Shown here one piece after another: positions 24,599 through 35,473 of a stretch of 64,000 nucleotides of DNA. Origin of the DNA: Pseudomonas sp. Irchel 3E13 (GTDB lineage: Bacteria; Pseudomonadota; Gammaproteobacteria; Pseudomonadales; Pseudomonadaceae); the NCBI RefSeq assembly GCF_900187455.1, contig NZ_FYDX01000004.1, positions 372,001 to 436,000 of the forward strand. Reading direction: 5' to 3'. A program made the position numbers and the translations under genes. Below the pieces are notes generated by a model. That model searched no databases, was not told the origin of the DNA, and was given only the letters and a program-made list of their open reading frames with translations. Positions within the stretch are counted from its first letter, which is position 1; the number at the start of each line of letters is the position of its first letter.

Positions 24599-27500
24599 AT
24601 GGACAACCCCTGGCTTCGCGCACTCGCCTTTTTTCGACGCTTGCCCGGGCTCGCCCGACGCTGGCGTTCGCCGCCCCGCTCGTTCACCTACGAAAACCTG
24701 CTGCGTTCCGAGCTGTACAGCACCGAACAGATGGCCGAGCACGGAAGCTGGCTCGCCCGCCAGCACCGCCTGAGCCAACTGCCCGCCGACGATGCGCTGC
24801 TCGACCGCCTGGCCGACAACGAACAGACCCTTTCCAGCAGTTGCGCCGCCCTCGCCGGCGTCCTGCCCGGCTCGCGGCCGACCATGCCGGCGGTGCAGTG
24901 GCTGCTCGACAACTTCTATCTGGTCGAAGCGCATATCCGCATCGCCAAGCGCCACCTGCCCAGCGGCTACAGCCTGCAACTGCCGCGCCTGGACAACGGC
25001 CCTTCGGCGGGGCTGCCGCGGGTTTACGACATCGCCCTGGAGACCATCTCCCACGGTGACGGCCGGGTCGACGCGCACAGCTTGAGCCGCTTCGTCGAGG
25101 CCTATCAGCAGGTGCACACGCTGACCCTCGGCGAGCTGTGGGCGATCCCGATCATGCTGCGCCTGGCGCTGATCGAGAACCTGCGCCGGGTCGCGGCGCG
25201 GGTCATGGCCAACTGGGCCGACCGCGACCTGGCCAACCTCTGGGCCGATCGCCTCGGCGAGATTGCCGAGCGCGATGCCAAGAGCGTGGTGCTGGTGGTG
25301 GCGGACATGGCCCGTTCGGCGCCGCCGATGACCGCTGCCTTCGTCGCCGAACTGGCGCGGCGACTGCACGGCCAGAGCGCCACGCTGACCCAGCCGCTGG
25401 CCTGGATCGAACAGATGCTTGGCGAGTCGGCGCTGAGCATCGAACGCCTGGTGCAGCTTGACGCCCAGCAGCAGGCCATCGACCAGGTGTCGATCAGCAA
25501 CAGCATCGGCAGCCTGCGCCTGCTGTCGAGCACGGACTGGCGGGATTTCGTCGAGCACCTGAGCCAGGTCGAACGGATCCTCGGCGAGGACCCGGCGGCG
25601 GTCTATCAGGCCATGGACTTCGCCAGCCGCGATCACTACCGCCATGCCGTCGAACGGCTGGCGCGCCACTGCCTCGCCAGCGAATCGACCGTGGCGCGGC
25701 TGGCGGTCGAGCTTGCGCAATCGACGCAGGCCGCGCCGGATGAGCCCTCCGCGCATGTCGGCTATTACCTGACAGGCGCGGGCCGGCCGCTGCTGGAGCA
25801 GCGAATTCACGCCTGGGTGCCCATCGGCGAACGCTGGCAGCGTCTGCTGCACCGGGCGCCGTTGGCGTTCTATCTGGTTCCCGCCGCGCTGCTCTCGTGC
25901 CTGCTGGGGTGGTATTTCCTACGCGCCATTCAGGTCGATGGCTGGCCGGTGGCGGTCGTTGTCGCGATGGCCATTCCGGTCCTGCTGACCACCAGCCGCC
26001 TCGCCCTCGACCTGATCAACTGGCTGGTGACCCTGACGGTGAAACCGTCGTTCCTGCCGCGCCTGGATTACACCCTGGGCATCCCCGCCGAGGCCCGCAC
26101 GCTGGTGGTGGTGCCGACCCTGCTGGCCACGGCCGGCGATGTCGAGGAGTTGCTCGAAGGCCTGGAGGTGCGCTTTCTCGCCAACCGCGATGAACACCTG
26201 CACTTCGCCTTGCTCAGTGACTTCATGGACGCCCGCCAGCAGACCCAGCCCGAAGACGGCGAACTGCTCGACCTGGCCAGCGCCGGCATCCAGGCGCTGA
26301 ACCGCAAACACCCTGGCGTCGACAGCGAACGCTTCTTCCTGCTGCATCGCCCACGGCAGTGGAACGTCGCCGAGCAGCGCTGGATGGGCCACGAGCGCAA
26401 ACGCGGCAAGCTCGCCGACCTCAATGCCCTGCTGCGCGGCCACGGACGCGAACGGTTCATCGCCATCGTCGGCGACGTCGAACGCCTGCGCGACGTTCGC
26501 TACGTCATCACCCTGGACACCGACACCCAGTTACCCCGCGATGCCGCCCGGCAGTTCGTCGGCACCCTGCAACACCCGCTGAACCGCCCGCGCTTCGATG
26601 AAGCCAGCGGGCGCATCCAGTCCGGCTACGCGATCCTGCAACCGCGCGTCGGCATCAGCCTGCCCAGCGCCTCGCGCTCGGCCTATACCCGGCTGTTCGG
26701 CAGCGATGCCGGGGTCGATCCGTATACCCAGGCGGTGTCGGACGTCTATCAGGACCTGTTCCTCAGCGGCTCGTTCATCGGTAAGGGCATCTATGACCTC
26801 GACGCCTTCGAGCGGGCGCTGGACGGCTGCTTCGCCGACAACCGCGTGCTCAGCCATGACCTGATCGAAGGCTGCTATGCCCACGCTGGCCTGCTCAGCG
26901 ATGTGCAGTTGTTCGAGACCTATCCGCCGCGCTACAGCGCCGACATCAAGCGGCGGCATCGCTGGATACGCGGCGACTGGCAGTTGCTGCCCTGGCTGCT
27001 GCCGTGGATGCACACCGGCAGCGACGACCCGGCGCACTGCCGGCTCAGCGCGCTGTCGCGCTGGAAGATCGTCGATAACCTACGCCGCAGCCTGGAACCG
27101 GCCGCCCTGCTGACCGTGCTGGCGTGGGGTTGGCTGGCCGCCGCGGCGCCGCTGACCTGGACCCTCGCGGTGCTCGGCCTGGCGCTGACCCGGCCGCTGC
27201 TCGACAGCCTGCTGGACCTGCGCCACAAAACCACCGATGTGCCGCTCGGCCAGCACCTGCTGGCGGCCCTGCGCACCTCCGGCAGCGGCTTCGCCCGCGC
27301 CGGCCTGGCCCTGGCCTGGCTGCCGTTCGAGGCGTGCAACAGCCTCGATGCCATCACCCGCACCCTGTGGCGGCTGTTCGTCAGCAAGCGGCGCTTGTTG
27401 CAATGGAATCCTTCGCGGGAGGAGGAACGCAGCGGGGTCAATACGCTCCGGGCGCTGTACCAAGCGATGTGGGTTGCGCCGACGATTGCGCTGCTGCTGG

Positions 27501-30500
27501 CAGTTGCGCTGTGGCCGCAGCCCGCCACCCTGCTGCTCGCCTCGCCGCTGCTGCTGGCCTGGTTGCTCGGCCCGGCACTGGCCTGGTGGCTGAGCCGCCC
27601 CCACAGCCGCGCCGCGTTCGCGCCGCAGGCCGAAGACCTGCGCTTCCTGCACCGCCTCGCCCGCGCCAACTGGGCGTTCTTCGACCAGCATGTCGGCCCC
27701 GCGGACAACTGGCTGCCACCGGACAATATCCAGGAGCCGCCCTTCGCCAGCATCGCCCACCGCACCTCGCCGACCAATATCGGCATGGCGCTGCTCTCGC
27801 ACCTCGCGGCCCACGACTTCGGCTACCTCAGCGCGGAGCGGCTGTTCGAACGGCTTGGCCGGATATTCGACAGCCTCGACCGCCTTGAACGCTACAAAGG
27901 CCATTTCTACAACTGGTACGACACCCAGACCCTGCTGCCGCTGTCGCCGCTGTATGTCTCGGCGGTGGACAGCGGCAACCTCGCCGGGCTGCTGCTGACC
28001 TTGCGCCCCGGCCTGCTGGCGATGGCCGATGCGCCCGTGCACGACCAGCGCGTGACCGCGGGGCTGCTGGACTGCTTCGACAGCCTGATCGAAGCTTTCG
28101 CCGCCGCCGGGCGTGGCACGGAGGAAATCCAGGCCCTGCGCGATCAAGTCCAGGCCGCTCATGAGCGCGCGGACGCCTCGGCGACGGCCCTGTTGCCGAT
28201 GGTGAGCGAGCGCCTGCAAACGCTGATCGAGCAGGACCCGGACGAAACCAGCGACGCGGGATTCTGGTTGCGGGCCCTGCATCGGCAGGCAGTGGACCTG
28301 TCCGCCGAACTGACCCGCCTGCAACCGCCGCCCGGCACCGCCGCGCCGCTCGCGCCGTCACTGAGCTGGCGCCAACTGGCCCAGATGCCGGCTGAACAAT
28401 GGCCGCACGCCGAGCAGCCGGCGGTGGCCCGGGTGCAGGCCATCGCCCGCCAGCGCATCGCCCAGGCCGAGCACCTGGCCGGGCGCATCACCGCCCTCGC
28501 CGAGATGGATTTCAGTTTTCTTTACGACAGCCAGCGTGACCTCTTCGCCATCGGCTACAACGCCGATGAGCACCGCCTCGACAGCGCGTTCTACGACCTG
28601 CTCGCCTCGGAAATGCGCCTGACCCATTTCGTGGTCATCGCCCAGGGCCAGGTGCCGCAAGCCTGCTGGTTCGCCCTCGGCCGGCTGCTCACCAGCAATG
28701 CCGGGGTGCCGGTGTTGTTGTCCTGGTCCGGCTCGATGTTCGAGTACCTGATGCCGCTGCTGGTGATGCCCAGCTACGAAGGCACCCTGCTCGACCAGAC
28801 CTGCCACGCCGCCGTCACCCGGCAGATCGACCACGGCAACCTGTCGGGCCTGCCCTGGGGGGTGTCGGAGTCGGCGTACAACGCGCTGGACATCCATTTC
28901 AACTACCAATACCGCGCCTTTGGCGTACCGGGGCTGGGCCTCAAGCGCGGCCTCGGCGAAGAGCGTGTGGTGGCGCCCTACGCCAGCGCGCTGGCGCTGA
29001 TGGTCGCGCCGGCGGCGGCCTGCCGCAACCTGCAGCGGCTGCACGCGCAGGGGCTGGGCGGACGCTTCGGGCTGTACGAGGCCGTGGACTTCACCGAGAC
29101 ACGCCTGCCGCCCGGGCAGGACGCAGTGGTGATCCGTTCATTCATGGCCCACCACCAGGGCATGAGTTTCCTCGCCCTGACCTCGCTGTTGCTGGACCAG
29201 CCGATGCAGCGGCGCTTCGCGTCCGACCCGCAGTTCCAGGCGAGCATGTTGCTGTTGCAGGAACGCGTGCCGAAAACCGCCGCGCAGTACCTGCACAGCG
29301 TTCAGGCGCCGAGCCTGGATGTCACCGGCCACAGCGCCGAAACCCGCCTGCGGGTGTTCAGCGAGCCGAACCGTCGTCACCCGGCGGTGCAGTTGCTCTC
29401 CAACGGCCGCTACCACGTCATGCTCAGCAACACCGGCAGCGGCTACAGCCGCTGCAACGAGCTGGCCGTCACCCGCTGGCGCGAAGACGCCACTTGCGAC
29501 AGCCTGGGCAGCTTCTGCTACCTGCGCGACGTCGACAGCGGCGCGTACTGGTCCACCACCTACCAGCCAACGCGGCACACCAGCGCACACCAGGAGGCGA
29601 TCTTCAGCGACGGCCGCGCCGAGTTCCGCATCCGCGCGCACGATTTCGACTGCCACACCGAAATCGCCGTGTCCCCCGAGGACAATATCGAACTGCGCCG
29701 CCTGCACCTGACCAACCACGCCGAGGCACCGCGCACCCTGGAGCTGACCAGCTACGCCGAAGTGGTGCTGGCGCCGGCCATCAGCGACGCGCTGCACCCG
29801 GCCTTCAGCAAGCTGTTCGTGCAGACCGAACTGATCCGTCCGCTGCAAGCCATCGTCTGCAACCGGCGGCCGCGTTCGCAACAGGAAGCGGTGCCGTGGA
29901 TGTGCCATGTGCTGGCGGTGCACGGCGTCGATATCGATGCCATCTCCTATGAAACCGACCGCGCCCGCTTCATCGGCCGTGGCCGCAACCTGTCGGCCCC
30001 GGCGGCACTGGACGCCGAGGTCGACGCGCTGTCCGACAGCGCCGGCGCGGTGCTCGACCCGATTGTCGCGATCCGCTGCCGCATCACCCTGGCGCCCGGC
30101 CAGACCGCGACGCTGGATCTGGTCACTGGCGTTGCCAACAGCCGCGACGCCTGCCTGCAACAGATCACCCAGTACCGCGACCGCCACCTCGCCGACCGTG
30201 TCTTCGACCTCGCCTGGCCACACAGCCAGGTGCTGCTGCGCCAGCTCAACGGCTCGCTGGCCGATGCCCGGTTGTTCGAGCAGATGGCCGCGTCGGTGAT
30301 CTACCCCAACGCCAGCCACCGCGCCAGCAGCGCCCTGATCGCCAGCAACCGGCGCAGCCAGTCGGCGTTGTGGGGCCAGGGGCTGTCGGGGGATCTGCCG
30401 ATCGTGCTGGTGCAGATCGCCGACCCGGCGAATATCCAGTTGGTCAAGCAACTGGTGCTGGCCCATGCCTATTGGCGGCAGAAGGGCCTGATCCTGGACC

Positions 30501-33226
30501 TGGTGATCTGGAACGAGGACGAGGCCGGCTACCGCCAGCAATTGCAGGACCTGATCATGGGCGTGGTCACCTCCGGCAGCGAGGCGGCGCTGCTCGATCG
30601 ACCGGGCGGCATCTTCGTGCGCCCGGCGCAGCAACTGGGCGACGAGGACCGGACCCTGACCCTGGCGGTGGCGCGTCTTGTCCTCAACGACAACCTGGGC
30701 AGCCTGGCCGAGCAACTGCATCGCCGCCGCTCCGCACCGGCGCCAGCGGCTTTCCAGCCGAATCCGGCGTACGCCAAGCCCGCACCTGTCGCCCATGCGC
30801 TGGCGATCGGGCCGGCGCTGCTGCTGGAAAACCCCTATGGCGGCTTCAGTGCCGACGGGCGCGAATACATCATCCCTCTGGTGCCGGGCCGGCCGACGCC
30901 GGCGCCGTGGGTCAACGTCCTCGCCAACCCCACTTTCGGCAGCGTGCTATCGGAAGCGGGCAGCGCCTACACCTGGCATGAAAACGCCCACGAATACCGG
31001 CTCACGCCCTGGCACAACGACCCGGTCAGCGACCCCGGCGGCGAGGCCATCTACCTGCGTGACGAGGACAGCGGCCACTGCTGGTCGCCAACCCCGCTGC
31101 CGTGCCCGGGCCCCGGCCGCTACCGCACGCGCCACGGCTTCGGCTACAGCGTCTTCGAGTACGCCGAGGACGGCTTGCGCAGCGAGCTGTGGGTGCATGT
31201 CGCGCTGGAGGCGCCGGTCAAGTTCAGCCGGCTCAAACTGCACAATGATTCGCGCCGGACACGGCGGCTGACGGTGACCTGTTTCGTCGAGTGGGTGCTG
31301 GGGGATCTGCGCAGCAAGTCGGCGCTGCATGTGGTCAGCGAAACCGACCCGGTCAGCGGCGCGCTGTTTGCCCGCAACGCCCACGCCATCGAGTTTTCCG
31401 GGCATGTCGCCTTTCTCGATTGCGACCTGCCGTTCCACGGCATCACCTGCGACCGCAGCGAATTCCTCGGCCGCAACGGCGACTGCCAGTCACCCGCGGG
31501 GCTGCGCCAGGCGCGCTTGTCGGGGCGCACCGGCGGCGGCCTCGACCCGTGCGCGGCGTTGCAGGTCAGCCTGTTGCTTGAAGCGGGCGAAAGCCGCGAC
31601 GTGGTGTTCCGCCTCGGCGCGGAACGCGACGCCAGGGCCGCCAGTCGCTGCGTGGCGCAGTTCCGCGGCCTGCGCGTGGCCATGGACGAGTTCGACAAGG
31701 TGCAGGCGTATTGGCGGCGCACCCTGGAGACGGTGCGGGTCGAAACCCCCGAGCCGGCGCTGGATGTGCTGGTCAACGGCTGGTTGATGTACCAGGTGAT
31801 CGCGTGCCGCTTCTGGGCGCGCAGCGGTTTTTACCAGTCCGGTGGTGCCATCGGTTTTCGCGACCAGTTGCAGGACAGCATGGCGATGGTCCACGCCGCT
31901 CCGGCCGCAGCACGCCAGCACCTGCTGACCTGCGCCGCGCACCAGTACGCCGAAGGCGATGTGCAGCACTGGTGGCATCCGCCGCTGCAACGCGGCGTGC
32001 GCACCCGCTGCTCGGACGACTTGCTGTGGCTGCCGCTGGCGACCTGCCGCTATGTGCAGATCAGCGGTGACAGCAGCGTGCTGGACGAGCCGGTCGGCTA
32101 TATCGAGGGCCGGGCGCTGCATGCCGGCGAAGAGTCCTATTACGACCTGCCCGCCCGTTCACCGCTGGTGGAGAGCCTGTACCAGCATTGCCGGCGCGCC
32201 CTCGGCCACGCCTTGCAATGTGGCGTCCATGGCCTGCCGCTGATGGGCAGCGGCGATTGGAACGACGGCATGAACCGCGTCGGCGAGCAGGGGCTGGGCG
32301 AAAGTGTCTGGCTGGGCTTCTTCGGCCATGAAGTGCTGCGGGCGTTCGGCCGTCTTGCCCAGCGTAAGGGCGACAGCGAATTCGCCCTGGATTGCGCGCG
32401 GCAGGCCACGGCGCTGGTGGAGAATCTGGAAAAACACGCCTGGGACGGCCAGTGGTACCGCCGCGCCTGGTTCGACGACGGCCAGGTGTTGGGCTCGGCG
32501 GGCAACCAGGAGTGCCGGATCGACTCGCTGGCGCAAAGCTGGGCGGTGCTCTCCGGCGTCGCCCCGGCCGAGCGCGCCCGTACGGCCATGGCGGCGCTGG
32601 ACCGCCATCTGGTGCGCCGCGACATCGGCATCGTGCAACTGCTCGATCCGCCGTTCGACCAGGGCAACCTGGATCCCGGCTACATCAAAGGCTACGTCCC
32701 CGGCGTGCGCGAGAACGGCGGGCAATACACCCACGCGGCAATCTGGGCGAGCATGGCCTACGCCCGATTGCGCGACAGCGACAAAGCCTGGGAACTGATG
32801 CGCCTGATCAACCCGGTGCGCCAGGGCTGCGCGGCCCTGATCGATACCTACAAGGTCGAGCCCTATGTGATGGCCGCCGATGTCTACGCGGTCACGCCCC
32901 ATGCCGGACGCGGTGGCTGGAGCTGGTACAGCGGCTCGGCGGGCTGGATGTACCGCCTGATCGTGGAAAGCCTGCTGGGCCTGCACCGTTGCGGCGACAC
33001 CCTGCGCATCCGCCCGCTGCTGCCCGCTGACTGGCCCGGCTACACCCTGCATTACCGCTTTGGCGACACACCGTACCGGATCGAAGTCCGTAACAGCCTT
33101 GATGCCGAACTGAGCCTCAGCCTGGACGGCCAGGCCGTTGCCGGGCCGACCCTGCGCCTGGTCGACGACGGCGTCGCGCATCAGGTGATCGCCCGCTGCC
33201 AGCCGTGCCCGGCGCCGGTGCCTTGA
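24599..33226 (+). CDS. ndvB: Cyclic beta-1,2-glucan synthase (NdvB/ChvB type)
   Basis: A 2,875-residue inner-membrane protein, the usual size of NdvB/ChvB/Cgs enzymes. Membrane segments lie at about 419-480, 835-870 and 960-997. Between the first two is the GT84-type glycosyltransferase region, with DTDTQLPRDAARQF at about 639. Next comes the glycoamylase-like domain (WSGSMFEYLMP at about 1377, then GLPWGVSESAYN), and two carbohydrate-binding/GH94 (glucan phosphorylase-like) halves with GSGDWNDGMNRVG at about 2550. Known homologues build cyclic beta-1,2-glucan from UDP-glucose, used for osmotic adaptation and host interaction. The ATG at 24599 follows AAGGA at short spacing; the upstream extension runs through the hairpin region. 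It is a single gene without an exporter such as ndvA nearby. Confidence 0.93.
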   Translation: MDNPWLRALAFFRRLPGLARRWRSPPRSFTYENLLRSELYSTEQMAEHGSWLARQHRLSQLPADDALLDRLADNEQTLSSSCAALAGVLPGSRPTMPAVQWLLDNFYLVEAHIRIAKRHLPSGYSLQLPRLDNGPSAGLPRVYDIALETISHGDGRVDAHSLSRFVEAYQQVHTLTLGELWAIPIMLRLALIENLRRVAARVMANWADRDLANLWADRLGEIAERDAKSVVLVVADMARSAPPMTAAFVAELARRLHGQSATLTQPLAWIEQMLGESALSIERLVQLDAQQQAIDQVSISNSIGSLRLLSSTDWRDFVEHLSQVERILGEDPAAVYQAMDFASRDHYRHAVERLARHCLASESTVARLAVELAQSTQAAPDEPSAHVGYYLTGAGRPLLEQRIHAWVPIGERWQRLLHRAPLAFYLVPAALLSCLLGWYFLRAIQVDGWPVAVVVAMAIPVLLTTSRLALDLINWLVTLTVKPSFLPRLDYTLGIPAEARTLVVVPTLLATAGDVEELLEGLEVRFLANRDEHLHFALLSDFMDARQQTQPEDGELLDLASAGIQALNRKHPGVDSERFFLLHRPRQWNVAEQRWMGHERKRGKLADLNALLRGHGRERFIAIVGDVERLRDVRYVITLDTDTQLPRDAARQFVGTLQHPLNRPRFDEASGRIQSGYAILQPRVGISLPSASRSAYTRLFGSDAGVDPYTQAVSDVYQDLFLSGSFIGKGIYDLDAFERALDGCFADNRVLSHDLIEGCYAHAGLLSDVQLFETYPPRYSADIKRRHRWIRGDWQLLPWLLPWMHTGSDDPAHCRLSALSRWKIVDNLRRSLEPAALLTVLAWGWLAAAAPLTWTLAVLGLALTRPLLDSLLDLRHKTTDVPLGQHLLAALRTSGSGFARAGLALAWLPFEACNSLDAITRTLWRLFVSKRRLLQWNPSREEERSGVNTLRALYQAMWVAPTIALLLAVALWPQPATLLLASPLLLAWLLGPALAWWLSRPHSRAAFAPQAEDLRFLHRLARANWAFFDQHVGPADNWLPPDNIQEPPFASIAHRTSPTNIGMALLSHLAAHDFGYLSAERLFERLGRIFDSLDRLERYKGHFYNWYDTQTLLPLSPLYVSAVDSGNLAGLLLTLRPGLLAMADAPVHDQRVTAGLLDCFDSLIEAFAAAGRGTEEIQALRDQVQAAHERADASATALLPMVSERLQTLIEQDPDETSDAGFWLRALHRQAVDLSAELTRLQPPPGTAAPLAPSLSWRQLAQMPAEQWPHAEQPAVARVQAIARQRIAQAEHLAGRITALAEMDFSFLYDSQRDLFAIGYNADEHRLDSAFYDLLASEMRLTHFVVIAQGQVPQACWFALGRLLTSNAGVPVLLSWSGSMFEYLMPLLVMPSYEGTLLDQTCHAAVTRQIDHGNLSGLPWGVSESAYNALDIHFNYQYRAFGVPGLGLKRGLGEERVVAPYASALALMVAPAAACRNLQRLHAQGLGGRFGLYEAVDFTETRLPPGQDAVVIRSFMAHHQGMSFLALTSLLLDQPMQRRFASDPQFQASMLLLQERVPKTAAQYLHSVQAPSLDVTGHSAETRLRVFSEPNRRHPAVQLLSNGRYHVMLSNTGSGYSRCNELAVTRWREDATCDSLGSFCYLRDVDSGAYWSTTYQPTRHTSAHQEAIFSDGRAEFRIRAHDFDCHTEIAVSPEDNIELRRLHLTNHAEAPRTLELTSYAEVVLAPAISDALHPAFSKLFVQTELIRPLQAIVCNRRPRSQQEAVPWMCHVLAVHGVDIDAISYETDRARFIGRGRNLSAPAALDAEVDALSDSAGAVLDPIVAIRCRITLAPGQTATLDLVTGVANSRDACLQQITQYRDRHLADRVFDLAWPHSQVLLRQLNGSLADARLFEQMAASVIYPNASHRASSALIASNRRSQSALWGQGLSGDLPIVLVQIADPANIQLVKQLVLAHAYWRQKGLILDLVIWNEDEAGYRQQLQDLIMGVVTSGSEAALLDRPGGIFVRPAQQLGDEDRTLTLAVARLVLNDNLGSLAEQLHRRRSAPAPAAFQPNPAYAKPAPVAHALAIGPALLLENPYGGFSADGREYIIPLVPGRPTPAPWVNVLANPTFGSVLSEAGSAYTWHENAHEYRLTPWHNDPVSDPGGEAIYLRDEDSGHCWSPTPLPCPGPGRYRTRHGFGYSVFEYAEDGLRSELWVHVALEAPVKFSRLKLHNDSRRTRRLTVTCFVEWVLGDLRSKSALHVVSETDPVSGALFARNAHAIEFSGHVAFLDCDLPFHGITCDRSEFLGRNGDCQSPAGLRQARLSGRTGGGLDPCAALQVSLLLEAGESRDVVFRLGAERDARAASRCVAQFRGLRVAMDEFDKVQAYWRRTLETVRVETPEPALDVLVNGWLMYQVIACRFWARSGFYQSGGAIGFRDQLQDSMAMVHAAPAAARQHLLTCAAHQYAEGDVQHWWHPPLQRGVRTRCSDDLLWLPLATCRYVQISGDSSVLDEPVGYIEGRALHAGEESYYDLPARSPLVESLYQHCRRALGHALQCGVHGLPLMGSGDWNDGMNRVGEQGLGESVWLGFFGHEVLRAFGRLAQRKGDSEFALDCARQATALVENLEKHAWDGQWYRRAWFDDGQVLGSAGNQECRIDSLAQSWAVLSGVAPAERARTAMAALDRHLVRRDIGIVQLLDPPFDQGNLDPGYIKGYVPGVRENGGQYTHAAIWASMAYARLRDSDKAWELMRLINPVRQGCAALIDTYKVEPYVMAADVYAVTPHAGRGGWSWYSGSAGWMYRLIVESLLGLHRCGDTLRIRPLLPADWPGYTLHYRFGDTPYRIEVRNSLDAELSLSLDGQAVAGPTLRLVDDGVAHQVIARCQPCPAPVP

Positions 33227-33282
33227 GCAAGCCACGATGAGCTAGGCTTGTTGACTCGATCCGCTGCCCAAAGGTACCGAAC

Positions 33283-34002
33283 ATGCGCCCCGTACCTGAA
33301 CCCCGGCACAATCACCTGCTGGCCGCGCTGTCCGATCCGACGTTAGAGCGCCTGCAGCCGCACCTGGAGCACGTCAAACTGCCGCTGGGCAAGGCGATCT
33401 ACGAGTCCGGCGACACCCTGCGGCATGTCTACTTCCCCACCGACTCGATCGTGTCGCTGCTGTATGTCATGGAGAACGGCGCCTCGGCGGAAATCTCGGT
33501 GGTGGGCAATGAAGGGCTGGTCGGCATTGCCCTGTTCATGGGCGGCGAAAGCACCCCCAGCCGCGCCATCGTGCAAAGCGCCGGGCACGCCTATCGCCTG
33601 CCGGGACAGCGGCTCAAGGATGAATTCAACCGCCATGGCGAACTGCTGATGCTGATGCTGCGCTATACCCAGGCGCTGATCACCCAGATGGCGCAGACGG
33701 CGGTGTGCAACCGCCACCACTCGATCGACCAGCAACTGTGCCGCTGGCTGTTGCTGTCGCTGGATCGCCTGCCGGGCAATCAGTTGTGCATGACCCAGGA
33801 GTTGATCGCCAACATGCTCGGCGTCCGCCGCGAGGGTGTGACCGACGCGGCCGGCAAGCTGCAGCGCCTGGGCGTCATCGAGTACAGCCGGGGCAATATC
33901 ACCGTGCTCGACCGGGCCCGCCTGGAACAGCTCAGTTGCGAGTGCTACGCCGTGGTGAAAAAGGAAACCGAGCGCCTGCTGCCCTACTCGCCGCCGCCCT
34001 GA
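33283..34002 (+). CDS. Crp/Fnr-family regulator
   Basis: A 239-residue regulator with a cyclic-nucleotide-binding-fold domain (about 20-140: LPLGKAIYESGDTLRHVYFP, then SVVGNEGLVGIALFMGG) and a C-terminal winged helix-turn-helix (about 165-220: LTQELIANMLGVRREGVTDA equivalent). The Fnr iron-sulfur cysteines are absent, as are clear cAMP-contact residues. It follows the glucan synthase by 56 nt on the same strand and could be cotranscribed with it. Confidence 0.9.
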   Translation: MRPVPEPRHNHLLAALSDPTLERLQPHLEHVKLPLGKAIYESGDTLRHVYFPTDSIVSLLYVMENGASAEISVVGNEGLVGIALFMGGESTPSRAIVQSAGHAYRLPGQRLKDEFNRHGELLMLMLRYTQALITQMAQTAVCNRHHSIDQQLCRWLLLSLDRLPGNQLCMTQELIANMLGVRREGVTDAAGKLQRLGVIEYSRGNITVLDRARLEQLSCECYAVVKKETERLLPYSPPP

Positions 34003-34150
34003 AGCGACTTTTCACACGCACCGGCACGCCCCGCGCCGCCGGGAGGCGCCGCAACACTGCGTTCGATCAATGGCTGACGCCTGCCCGATGCTTTAGTCTG
34101 GCTGCCGCCGTTCGCCAGGGACGCATTGCCGAAAAGGGAATCGAAAAACC

Positions 34151-34831
34151 ATGACTGACCGCGAGCACCTTCATCGCCAAGGTTTTCTGCTGCTGCGCCA
34201 GGCGGTCCCGGCCGACTGGCTGGAGCACCTGCGTGCCGTGTTCGACGCCGGGGTGAAACCCTCGGACCAGTGGCCCGTGCCACGCGGCGCGGACTGGCAC
34301 CATTCGCAACTGGACGCTGACGCGCAGGTTCAGGCGGTGTGCCGCCTGCCGGCGTTGCTGGCGGTGGTGGGCGAGTTGATCGGCGAGCGGTTCTTCCTCG
34401 CCCAGGTCGAAGGCCGCGCCCCGCTCGCCGGTGGTGGTCAGCAGAAGCTGCACCGCGACCTCTCGGCCCAGCGCCCGGGCGACACCGTGGGGGCGATGGT
34501 CTATCTCGACGACTACAGCCCCGCCAACGGCGCAACCCGTATCGTCCCCGGCAGCCATCGCCCGGCGCCGGAAGAAGCGCCCTTCGATTTCGCTGACGAA
34601 TCCGGGGCCGTGCAGCTTTCAGGCAGCGCGGGGGACATTCTGGTGTTCGATGTCGACCTGGTGCATGCCGGCAGCCTGAACGTAAGCGGTGCCAATCGCC
34701 GTTCGCTGCTGATCAACTATTTCGCCGAGCCGCTGTACCCGTCGCACCTGGAGACCGCGGCACTGCGCGGTATCACGATGGATGCGAGCGAGCGTTTTGA
34801 GCCTGGGGATTTTGGATTTTTTGGGGTGTGA
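34151..34831 (+). CDS. Phytanoyl-CoA dioxygenase (PhyH)-family protein
   Basis: A 226-residue Fe(II)/2-oxoglutarate dioxygenase-fold protein. The metal-binding HxD is seen in QKLHRDLSAQRPG (H98/D100 region), the distal His in DLVHAGSLN, and the 2-oxoglutarate-binding Arg in GANRRSLLINYF; PGSHRPAPEE is typical of the family. Substrates vary widely within PhyH proteins, so no specific reaction can be named. It is in the same direction as the Crp/Fnr gene, 148 nt downstream. Confidence 0.82.
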   Translation: MTDREHLHRQGFLLLRQAVPADWLEHLRAVFDAGVKPSDQWPVPRGADWHHSQLDADAQVQAVCRLPALLAVVGELIGERFFLAQVEGRAPLAGGGQQKLHRDLSAQRPGDTVGAMVYLDDYSPANGATRIVPGSHRPAPEEAPFDFADESGAVQLSGSAGDILVFDVDLVHAGSLNVSGANRRSLLINYFAEPLYPSHLETAALRGITMDASERFEPGDFGFFGV

Positions 34832-34983
34832 GATCGGGCGCTCAGTTTGAAGAGCCCCACCCCACTCATGAACAACCCTCATCACTCCTATCTGATTCCT
34901 CCAGCTAATCACGCCAATTCCCCGCTGATAGATTGACGAAGTGCACACCGCACCCATCAATCCAGATGCCCAGGGGGATCGTC

Positions 34984-35466
34984 ATGAAACGCCTCGCCGC
35001 CACGGCGTTATCGCTGTCATTGCTCGCCCTCGACGCCACCGCCGAGGAAAAACCCGTGCTCACCGTCACACCCAACGGCTCGCAGCCGTCGGCCAAGGGG
35101 CCCGCCGATTACTTCACCGGCACCGTTCGCGTCGACGCGCCGTTCAAGGGCACAAACAACGCCCGGGTCAGCGGCGCCACCGTGACCTTCGAACCCGGCG
35201 CCCGCACCGCCTGGCACACCCATCCGTTGGGCCAGACCTTGATCGTGACCGCAGGCACCGGCCTGGTCCAGCAACTGGGCCAACCCGTACGCGCCATCAG
35301 GCCCGGCGACACGGTGTGGATTCCGCCGAACGTCAAGCACTGGCACGGCGCGACCGCGACCACCGCCATGACCCATATCGCCATTGCCGAAGTGCTCGAC
35401 GGCAAGGTGGTCGAGTGGATGGAACAGGTCAGCGATGACCATTACGGCCAACGCCCGGAGCAGTGA
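34984..35466 (+). CDS. Exported cupin-domain protein
   Basis: A 160-residue protein with a signal peptide (about 1-21) and a single cupin barrel with metal-binding motif 1 [19 protein letters not shown] and motif 2 [17 protein letters not shown]. This matches the carboxymuconolactone-decarboxylase-associated or quercetinase-like small cupins often seen beside dehydrogenases. The ATG at 34984 follows AGGGG. It is separated by only 7 nt from the SDR gene, so the two are an operon. Confidence 0.85.
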   Translation: MKRLAATALSLSLLALDATAEEKPVLTVTPNGSQPSAKGPADYFTGTVRVDAPFKGTNNARVSGATVTFEPGARTAWHTHPLGQTLIVTAGTGLVQQLGQPVRAIRPGDTVWIPPNVKHWHGATATTAMTHIAIAEVLDGKVVEWMEQVSDDHYGQRPEQ

Positions 35467-35473
35467 GGTGTCC

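Noticed and set aside
29138..30796. Minus-strand open frame (552 codons) inside the glucan synthase gene
   Set aside because: Lies wholly within a recognised gene and shows no domain.
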